Origin: Gemmataceae bacterium
GTDB taxonomy: Bacteria > Planctomycetota > Planctomycetia > Gemmatales > Gemmataceae
Assembly: GCA_026419115.1 (NCBI GenBank)
Contig: JAOAAA010000028.1
Span: 1 to 34,228, forward strand
DNA length: 34,228 nucleotides
Direction: 5' to 3'
In this document: positions 25,714 to 31,369 of the stretch, in pieces
How the letters are laid out: each line of letters starts with the position of its first letter
How positions within the stretch are numbered: position 1 is the first letter of the stretch
The notes under the pieces: generated by a model
What the model was told of the DNA's origin: nothing
Seen by the model: only the letters and a program-made list of their open reading frames with translations
The model's database searches: none
Position numbers and translations under genes: made by a program

Positions 25714-25747
25714 CATCCACATCAATCAGACTTCTCATCCACATCAA
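25714..25747. repeat. Short direct repeat, CATCCACATCAA twice
   Basis: Twelve identical bases at 25714-25725 and 25736-25747, two helical turns apart (period 22), in the gap between convergent genes. The first copy can also pair with TGTGGA at 25701-25706. Function unknown; too short to call an element. Confidence 0.4.
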
Positions 25748-25767
25748 ATAGAGAGGGGCTATTTTTT
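25746..25767 (+). terminator. Weak intrinsic terminator candidate after the transglutaminase gene
   Basis: AAATAG (25746-25751) pairs with CTATTT (25759-25764) around a 7-base loop and runs into a six-T tract followed by more Ts. The stem is AT-rich and short, and it overlaps the last codons (poly-Lys) of the convergent gene, so it is only a candidate. Confidence 0.35.
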
Positions 25768-26292
25768 CTTTTTAATCGCTTCGACAACTTGTTTGGCATC
25801 GGTCTCATTCACGACCTTGTAGGCAAAAACAGCCGTTGCTTTTCCCTCGTGAGCAACGACAACGGTGAGATGAGCATCGGTATTGATCCCCCAACCTTTT
25901 GGCCCTGCGGCATCACCATAGGCACCGCAACTGATTTTGCCAAAGTTCAGGGATTTGGCCGCACGAGTCAAATAATCCTTGGCGTCCTGCTTGTTGTCAT
26001 TCAGCCAAATGGCGACCCCTGCAGTATTTTCGGGCAGTTCGGCATCGAGAGATTTCATGAACCGGTAAATGGGGCGGCCAAAATTAGCTTGGGAAACGAA
26101 AAGAAAAACGGTCGATTCTCCTTTTCGTTCCGCGAGATAATCGACCTCCTTTCCTTCAACGCTGCCGACAACCCCATCGGCTTTGAAGCCTTCGAGTTTG
26201 TCGCCCACTTTCGGGCCGCTTGTGACCTCATCCCCCCACACGGTCAGGCAACATAGGCAACCCATTAGCAAACCGCTCAACAACCCTCGCAT
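25759..26292 (-). CDS. Exported thioredoxin-fold-like protein without CxxC
   Basis: A 177-residue protein with a signal peptide (MRGLLSGLLMGCLCCLTVWG, cleavage near GDE). The mature part starts VTSGPKVGDKLEGFKADGV, like peroxiredoxin/AhpC-type proteins (xxVGDxLxGF), and STVFLFVSQANFGRPIYRFM sits where a redox motif CxxC or peroxidatic Cys would be, but no Cys is there. The only Cys in the mature chain is in KISCGAYG. It is likely a structural or binding derivative of the thioredoxin fold. ATG 26292 is favoured: GAGG lies 7 bases upstream, whereas ATG 26298 would touch it directly. It follows the Cys-motif gene with a 2-base gap and is last of three minus-strand genes. Confidence 0.75.
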   Translation of the reverse strand: MRGLLSGLLMGCLCCLTVWGDEVTSGPKVGDKLEGFKADGVVGSVEGKEVDYLAERKGESTVFLFVSQANFGRPIYRFMKSLDAELPENTAGVAIWLNDNKQDAKDYLTRAAKSLNFGKISCGAYGDAAGPKGWGINTDAHLTVVVAHEGKATAVFAYKVVNETDAKQVVEAIKKKK

Positions 26293-26294
26293 AT

Positions 26295-26669
26295 TCATCC
26301 CTCGATTTGTTCCTCTTCTGGTCGAACTGGGGTGATCGAAAAGGGATACTCCGCAATCGAAATCCCCAAAGTAGGGATAGCTTGCAGGCGTCGAAATGCA
26401 AGGGTCACACGCCGTTCTTCTTTTGTAACATACTCTTTCGGAAAATTTCGTTTGTCAAAAGGTCCTGTGCATTCTGGCGGGGAAAATCGCGGATCATCGA
26501 TGTATTGCGCCAAGGCCGGATTACAGTGAAGATGCCGTTCTTTTTGGAGATGGAGGACTTCGAGGGGAACTTCACCCAGAATGTACCTGAGATATAAATC
26601 GGATTCGGTGATGTTCTCCACACCTTGCCCACAAACCTCACATCGATAGCCTTCGTCACACCTTGCCAT
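26295..26669 (-). CDS. Conserved planctomycete-type Cys-motif protein
   Basis: A 124-residue soluble protein beginning MARCDEGYRCEVCGQGVENI, with Cys at 4, 10 and 13, followed by SDLYLRYILGEVPLEVLH and HLHCNPALAQYI. The spaced Cys/His residues (CxxC, HxHC and a later PPEC) suggest a metal-binding site. I recall near-identical N-terminal segments in other planctomycete genomes, without an assigned function. It is the middle gene of a compact minus-strand set: it begins 3 bases after the end of the VanZ-like gene, and its stop overlaps the region just before the Trx-like gene. Confidence in the gene is high, in any function low. Confidence 0.8.
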   Translation of the reverse strand: MARCDEGYRCEVCGQGVENITESDLYLRYILGEVPLEVLHLQKERHLHCNPALAQYIDDPRFSPPECTGPFDKRNFPKEYVTKEERRVTLAFRRLQAIPTLGISIAEYPFSITPVRPEEEQIEG

Positions 26670-26672
26670 TAT

Positions 26673-27089
26673 TCACTCCGATTGATTCTCGCGTCGATTT
26701 AATAGGCTAGGCTTGTTGATACCCCTGATCAAGAGGCCAAGCCCCAGAAGAAAACTACCGACCACAACACCTGCGGTATCGAGATAAAAATCGGCCCAAC
26801 GGGAACCTCGCCCTGTATAGGCCTGAAGTATCTCGGTTACCCCGCCATGAAGAGGCAAACCCAAGAGCAACCAGCGAAATTGCGACCAACGACAAAAGCG
26901 TGTGCCCCCCAACAGAGTCAAAAAAGCATAGGCGGTCACATGCAAACCTTTCCCAAAGAAAAACACCCGTTCTTTGCTGCCAAAAGCCTTTTCCGCCTCG
27001 TCCTGAGGTATCGGTATCAGAAGAGCGATGGTCCAGAGAATCAGGAAGCCCCCGAATACCAACAGGTGAATTTGCCGAAAAGAGATCAT
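26673..27089 (-). CDS. VanZ-like membrane protein
   Basis: A 138-residue protein with four hydrophobic segments: LLVFGGFLILWTIALLIPI, LHVTAYAFLTLLGGTRF, FRWLLLGLPLHGGVTEILQ and FYLDTAGVVVGSFLLGLGLL. The pattern GKGLHVTAYAFLTLL ... LHGGVTEILQAYTGRG ... WADFYLDTAGVVVG is that of the VanZ-like/DUF family (K-x-x-H near helix 2, E-x-x-Q in helix 3, D-x-x-x-D before helix 4). VanZ itself gives low-level teicoplanin resistance in enterococci; the role of such distant members is not known. It is the first gene of the three-gene minus-strand set, and the ATG at 27089 lies in the divergent region facing the DUF1501 gene. Confidence 0.8.
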   Translation of the reverse strand: MISFRQIHLLVFGGFLILWTIALLIPIPQDEAEKAFGSKERVFFFGKGLHVTAYAFLTLLGGTRFCRWSQFRWLLLGLPLHGGVTEILQAYTGRGSRWADFYLDTAGVVVGSFLLGLGLLIRGINKPSLLNRRENQSE

Positions 27090-27294
27090 GGAATTATGCT
27101 ACGGATAGGGGGCAAACCTGCCGATTTTGCATAGGGATTTTCAGACGAATAAGGCAGTGGATGAACGATTTTTTTCTTCTTGGGAGATGGGTCCAGAAAA
27201 ACCTTGCCCAAGAACAGAGTTTAGGCTATCCTTACAGTACCTGCCAAAATGTGAGATTTTCACCAAAATCCCTCCTACCAAAAAGGGGTCTACC

Positions 27295-28680
27295 ATGTTT
27301 CGTATCAACCTCCAACAACCCAAGGCACGTTATTGCGACGGCCAAACCCGCCGATCGTTCCTTCAAATTGGTGTTGCGGGAATGGCCTCTCTCGGATTAC
27401 CAACAATCCTCAAGGCCAAAAGTGATAGTGCCAAAAGTCTCGGCAACCAAAAAAACACCTCGGTGATTTTGATTTGGTTGGATGGGGGACCGGGCCACAT
27501 GGATATGTACGACATGAAACCCGAGGCACCGGCAGAATATCGGGGGATTTGGAAACCCATTAAAACGAATGTTCCAGGAATTGAGATCACGGAACTTTAT
27601 CCGAAACAAGCCAAGATTGCCGACAAGTTCAGCATCGTCCGATCGCTGTATCACAATACGGGCGATCACTTTGCCGGCGCCCACCGGATGCTCACCACAA
27701 AAGATATGGGTGTTTCGGGCGCCAACACGGCTCAAAAATTCCCTGGAATTGGTTCGATTGTCAATCGAGAATTAGGCTCTCGGGTTCCGGGGTTACCCGG
27801 TTATGTAGCCATCCCCTATGGTATGAGCGTGGGCCTTCGACCTGGGTATTTTGGGGGCCATATTTTGGGGGCCGAACACAACCCCTTTGAAACGATTGCT
27901 GATGCTGCTTCTACGAACTTTAACGTTCCCAACTTGAGTCTCAGCCAAGGTCTGAACATCGAAAAGCTAGATGATCGACGCGCCTTAGCCCGTGAGTTCG
28001 ATACCCGCAGGAAACTCTTCGACAATAACCCAACCGTTGAGGCCATGGATCGCTTCTCGCAAGAAGCCTATGATTTTGTCTCGGGTCCGACCGCCCGTCG
28101 CGCTTTCGATATGTCGAAAGAAGACCCCAAACTGCGTGACATGTACGGGAAACACTCTTGGTGCCAAAGCATGCTCTTGGCTCGACGTCTGGTCGAGAAC
28201 GGGTGCACCTTCGTGACGGTACACTTAGGTGGTTGGGACCATCACTGGGATTTACAAAAGAGCTACGAAAACCTCTTACCAATCGTTGATTCTGGTGTCT
28301 CGGCCCTGTTTACTGATCTCGACGATCGAGGCCTTTTGGATCAAACCTTGGTTGTTCTGTGTGGTGAGTTCGGTCGAACCCCCAAGATGAACGATGGTGG
28401 GAATGGTGGCCCCCCCCGCAGTATGGGAACTCCCGGTCGAGACCACTGGGGCAATGCGATGTTCTGCCTCATGGGTGGTGGGGGAGTCAAAGGTGGGCGA
28501 ATCATTGGCTCGACCGATGCCAAAGGTGAACGACCCAAAGATAATCCTGTGACGCCATGTAATATCCATGCAACGATCTATGAAGTGCTGGGGATTGATC
28601 CTAAATTGCAAATTCTTGACCCCTCGGGGCGTCCGGTGAATGTCATTGAAGAACCGACGCCAATCAAAGAGCTGTTCTAA
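27295..28680 (+). CDS. DUF1501 exported protein with Tat leader
   Basis: A 461-residue protein of the DUF1501 family, a sulfatase/alkaline-phosphatase-fold group greatly expanded in planctomycetes. The leader has a twin arginine (TRRSFLQIGVAGMASLG, Arg19-Arg20), so export is by the Tat route. Core landmarks are SVILIWLDGGPGHMDMYDMK, FSIVRSLYHNTGDHFAGAHR, FVTVHLGGWDHHWD, LVVLCGEFGRTPKMN and GRDHWGNAMFCLMGGGG; the Asp and His residues in these strings probably bind metal as in the superfamily. In many planctomycetes the DUF1501 gene follows a DUF1549/DUF1553 cytochrome gene; here it stands alone. ATG 27295 has AAAAAGGGG upstream; the frame open from 27127 adds unlikely sequence before the Tat leader. 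Confidence 0.94.
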   Translation: MFRINLQQPKARYCDGQTRRSFLQIGVAGMASLGLPTILKAKSDSAKSLGNQKNTSVILIWLDGGPGHMDMYDMKPEAPAEYRGIWKPIKTNVPGIEITELYPKQAKIADKFSIVRSLYHNTGDHFAGAHRMLTTKDMGVSGANTAQKFPGIGSIVNRELGSRVPGLPGYVAIPYGMSVGLRPGYFGGHILGAEHNPFETIADAASTNFNVPNLSLSQGLNIEKLDDRRALAREFDTRRKLFDNNPTVEAMDRFSQEAYDFVSGPTARRAFDMSKEDPKLRDMYGKHSWCQSMLLARRLVENGCTFVTVHLGGWDHHWDLQKSYENLLPIVDSGVSALFTDLDDRGLLDQTLVVLCGEFGRTPKMNDGGNGGPPRSMGTPGRDHWGNAMFCLMGGGGVKGGRIIGSTDAKGERPKDNPVTPCNIHATIYEVLGIDPKLQILDPSGRPVNVIEEPTPIKELF

Positions 28681-29040
28681 CCTCCCCCTACCTTTTTTCT
28701 TTAAGATTGAATCCCCCCTTCCCCGTTTAGTTCCCGCTTAATTTTGCTTTTAGATTATCTCGGGGTCTGGCTCCTTGGCTCTTTTCGTTTTCGATTATCC
28801 TCAAAGTGAATTTTTTTCGTTTTCGATTATCCTGAGACGGGGCATCTTTCCGATTGGAGATTATCCGGCTCGGGTCGATCGAAAGTCTCCCATCAAACGA
28901 CGAGTCGATGAAACCCTTGAAATTGACATCGATTACCCCTGAAGAAGCAATTTCTTCGAGGGATTCTGAGATCGGGACGTTGCCAATTCTTGCAAACAAA
29001 CTTCAATGAAAATATCTCGAGTGTGTGGAGTGGTTTGACG
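28681..29040. other. Intergenic region with repeated GATTATC boxes
   Basis: About 360 bases between the DUF1501 and ROK genes. The 20-mer TTTTCGTTTTCGATTATCCT occurs at 28782-28801 and again at 28814-28833. GATTATC is also found at 28753 and 28859, so four boxes lie 32-40 bases apart. A minus-strand frame (28727-28999) runs through the repeats and shows repetitive peptide strings; I take it as a by-product of the repeats. Presumed to include the promoter of the ROK gene. Confidence 0.6.
28753..28866. repeat. Cluster of four GATTATC(C) boxes with 20-base direct repeat
   Basis: Boxes start at 28753, 28793, 28825 and 28859 (spacings 40, 32 and 34). The two middle ones are embedded in an exact 20-base repeat. 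The spacers differ in sequence, so this is neither a CRISPR array nor a simple tandem repeat. Could be a dispersed intergenic repeat family or a multi-site protein-binding region. Confidence 0.65.
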
Positions 29041-29997
29041 ATGAGCGACGCCTATTGGATTGGTGTTGACCTAGGTGGGACAAAAATTTTGGCGGGTCTA
29101 TTTGATGACCAATTGAACCTAATCGCCCGATCGAAACTTTCAACCAATTCCGAACAAGGCGGGCCTGCTGTTTTGCAACGGGTCATTCAAGCCATCAACC
29201 AAGCTGCTCAGAACGCCAAAATCCCTTTACAAAAAGTTTCGGGTTTGGGCTTGGCGGTGCCCGGTCAGATTGTCCCCAGAAGTTCGATCGTTCGCTTTGC
29301 CCCGAATCTTGATTGGCGGGACTTTGACCTGAAACCCAATTTTCCGACCGAGTGGAACTTCCCCGTGATTGTAGAAAATGACGTTCGCATGGGAACCTAT
29401 GGCGAATGGACGCGCGGTGCCGCTCAAGGCTCGGCGAATGTGTTTGGCATCTTTGCCGGCACAGGTGTGGGGGGGGGGCTGATTCTGAATGGTCAATTGT
29501 TTCATGGCTTTAACGGACATGCCGGCGAAATTGGTCATATCGTGATCGATTGGCGGAAGGAACATTCTCTGGAAGATATTGCCGGTCGTCGCAACCTCAT
29601 GAAACGTCTGAAGAAAACGATCGATAAAGCCCCCCGACGGGTCAAACGCGATTACAAAGGTTTAGACCCCATCAATTTCAAAAGCTCACAGATTGCCGAA
29701 TTGTTCCAGAAAGGTGATCCGCCCATGGTCCAAGCCGTCGATCGGGCGGCCTGTGCGATTGGCTCGGCAATCGCCAGTGTGGTCAATTTCCTCAGTCCCG
29801 AAGTGATCGTAATCGGGGGGGGGATGGCTCAATCCTTGGGAGAACAATGGACCGAACGCATTTGGGAAGTTGCCAACCGCTTTATTCTCCCCGGCGCCGC
29901 CGAAAACGTTCGCTGCACCACTGCCGCTTTAGGAGATGATGCGGGCATTACCGGTGCGGCCGCCTATGCACGCAACACCTTTGGAGCCAACCGATGA
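29041..29997 (+). CDS. ROK-family sugar kinase-like protein, zinc motif missing
   Basis: A 318-residue protein of the ROK family (glucokinases, N-acetylmannosamine kinases and related repressors; no DNA-binding domain here). Phosphate-binding motifs are present: GVDLGGTKILAGL near the N-terminus, FAGTGVGGGLILNG and VIVIGGGMAQSLG. ENDVRMGTYGEW holds the expected catalytic Asp, and GHAGEIGHIVID keeps the first zinc ligand His. The CxCGxxGC zinc motif that normally follows is absent: the chain continues WRKEHSLEDIAGRRNLMKRL, then a basic insert. ATG 29041 fits the family N-terminus and has GGAG upstream; an open frame from 28990 adds unrelated residues. It overlaps the downstream phosphatase gene by 4 bases (ATGA). 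Confidence 0.9.
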   Translation: MSDAYWIGVDLGGTKILAGLFDDQLNLIARSKLSTNSEQGGPAVLQRVIQAINQAAQNAKIPLQKVSGLGLAVPGQIVPRSSIVRFAPNLDWRDFDLKPNFPTEWNFPVIVENDVRMGTYGEWTRGAAQGSANVFGIFAGTGVGGGLILNGQLFHGFNGHAGEIGHIVIDWRKEHSLEDIAGRRNLMKRLKKTIDKAPRRVKRDYKGLDPINFKSSQIAELFQKGDPPMVQAVDRAACAIGSAIASVVNFLSPEVIVIGGGMAQSLGEQWTERIWEVANRFILPGAAENVRCTTAALGDDAGITGAAAYARNTFGANR

Positions 29998-30764
29998 ACG
30001 AGGAGTGGTGGAATCGCTACGAAATCGCTCAAGAGGCGGTGCAAAATGCCGGTCAGGCGGCCTTGCGTTATTTCGATCAAGATGTTTCTGTGGAATGGAA
30101 GCAGGACAATACTCCTGTAACGATCGCGGATCGCACGGCCGAACAGGTCTTTCGTGAAACGGTGAGGGAGGCCTTTCCGGAAGATGGCTTCCTTGGGGAA
30201 GAATTTGGCAACGAACCCAGTCAATCGGGCTATCGTTGGATTATCGATCCCATTGATGGCACCCGCTCGTTTATCCGCAACATCCCTTTGTGGGGGACTC
30301 TCGTGGGCTTGGAATATCACGGAGAAATGATTGCAGGTTTCGCTTTCGCACCCGCGTTAGGCCAGACTTGGCATGCTCTCAAAGGGATGGGAACTTATCG
30401 GAATGATCGCAAAATTCAGGTCTCCTCCGTGTCCGAGTTGAAAGGATCGATCCTCTCGTATACCGACATTGGCCTCTTCGAGCCGATTGGTAAAACCCCT
30501 GCTTTTGAAGAAGTCCGAAAAGCCGTGGACCGCTCGCGGGGATATTCGGACTTTTATGGGATGGTTTTAGTTGCACAAGGTTCGTGTGAAGTTATGTTGG
30601 ACTATGGCACGAAAATTTGGGACGTGGCAGGACTGATTGTCATCGTGGAAGAAGCCGGCGGCAAATTCTCCAATTGGGACGGTCAACGCGATCCCCATCG
30701 CCCCGATGTTCTGTTTACGAACAACCGAGTGCATTCCGAAGTTCTGGCATTGTTGAACGGCTAA
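29994..30764 (+). CDS. hisN: Inositol monophosphatase-family phosphatase, HisN-like
   Basis: A 256-residue metal-dependent phosphatase of the FIG/IMPase superfamily. Metal ligands are seen in FLGEEFG (Glu69/Glu70), WIIDPIDGTRSF (Asp85, Asp88) and KIWDVAG (Asp210). The sequence DGTRSFIRNIPLWGTL is the form typical of the HisN-type histidinol-phosphate phosphatase, which takes part in histidine synthesis, instead of the DGTxNF of inositol monophosphatases. Substrate assignment still rests on motif similarity; sugar phosphates are possible given its neighbour. The start ATG overlaps the stop of the ROK kinase gene (ATGA), so the two are translationally coupled. No other his genes are in view. 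Confidence 0.9.
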   Translation: MNEEWWNRYEIAQEAVQNAGQAALRYFDQDVSVEWKQDNTPVTIADRTAEQVFRETVREAFPEDGFLGEEFGNEPSQSGYRWIIDPIDGTRSFIRNIPLWGTLVGLEYHGEMIAGFAFAPALGQTWHALKGMGTYRNDRKIQVSSVSELKGSILSYTDIGLFEPIGKTPAFEEVRKAVDRSRGYSDFYGMVLVAQGSCEVMLDYGTKIWDVAGLIVIVEEAGGKFSNWDGQRDPHRPDVLFTNNRVHSEVLALLNG

Positions 30765-30771
30765 GTCGAGG

Positions 30772-31287
30772 TTATCGCGAACGAAGTTTCAGCAAGAAAT
30801 ATCCCAATCCGCTCACTGCAGCGATGATCCCCCAGCCCAAACCAACACGCAACCAAGTCGGTAAATTCAATAGATCGAGATTTTTACTTGGCGGTGAAAT
30901 CCCCTCCTCTCCGATCGGTGAGATCGGCAAAGACGGTGATGATTCCGAGCCAGAATCTGGGTTTATTGAGGAAGGGATTGACGCTGACGGGATTGCGATA
31001 AAGGTCGTTTTTGCTGCATGACCGATTGATTCTACTTTGACAAGTATTTCACCCGATTCATTGACATCCAGAGTGCAAACCCCGCGTTCATCGGTCAGAC
31101 CGCTCTTAATCACCAGATTATTTTTGAGAAGGGTCACCTTGGCTTTTTGAGCTGGGGTATCATCCTCGAAATAATAGGCTTCGATCTTCACTGAACCTGG
31201 TGCTGGTTTGGCCTCTACAATCAAACGATGGGCATAACTGTATGGGACGAGCCAAACGAAAACAAAAAGGGTCAATCGAAAACGCAT
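30772..31287 (-). CDS. Exported, membrane-anchored protein with Ig-like domain
   Basis: A 171-residue protein: signal peptide (RLTLFVFVWLVPYSYAH, cleavage after YA), a beta-sandwich-like domain of about 85 residues (VEAKPAPGSVKIEAYYFEDD, KAKVTLLKNN, SGLTDERGVCTLDV, GEILVKVESIGHAAKT), a Ser/Pro-rich linker (about 105-135) and a C-terminal membrane segment (VGLGWGIIAAVSGLGYFLL) ending in basic residues. The domain looks like the carboxypeptidase-regulatory or DUF4198/NikL-like folds found next to cobalt/nickel transporters, but no transporter gene is in view. The N-terminal His of the mature protein could bind metal. It converges on hisN with only 7 bases between the stops. Confidence 0.75.
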   Translation of the reverse strand: MRFRLTLFVFVWLVPYSYAHRLIVEAKPAPGSVKIEAYYFEDDTPAQKAKVTLLKNNLVIKSGLTDERGVCTLDVNESGEILVKVESIGHAAKTTFIAIPSASIPSSINPDSGSESSPSLPISPIGEEGISPPSKNLDLLNLPTWLRVGLGWGIIAAVSGLGYFLLKLRSR

Positions 31288-31369
31288 GACTTACTCATTT
31301 GGTATTGAGTCTCTTTCTAGCGAGACGGCATCTATCCATCTATTCATCCGATAGTGAATCGAAAACGGA

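Noticed and set aside
27127-27294. N-terminal extension of the DUF1501 protein
   Set aside because: It would place 56 unrelated residues before the twin-arginine leader; the ATG at 27295 has a good ribosome site.
28753-28866. GATTATC boxes as a CRISPR array
   Set aside because: Only seven to eight bases are shared by all four units, spacers differ in length and partly resemble each other, and no cas gene is in view.
28727-28999. Minus-strand frame of 90 residues in the repeat region
   Set aside because: It runs straight through the GATTATC repeats, the peptide is repetitive for that reason, and there is no ribosome site or family resemblance.
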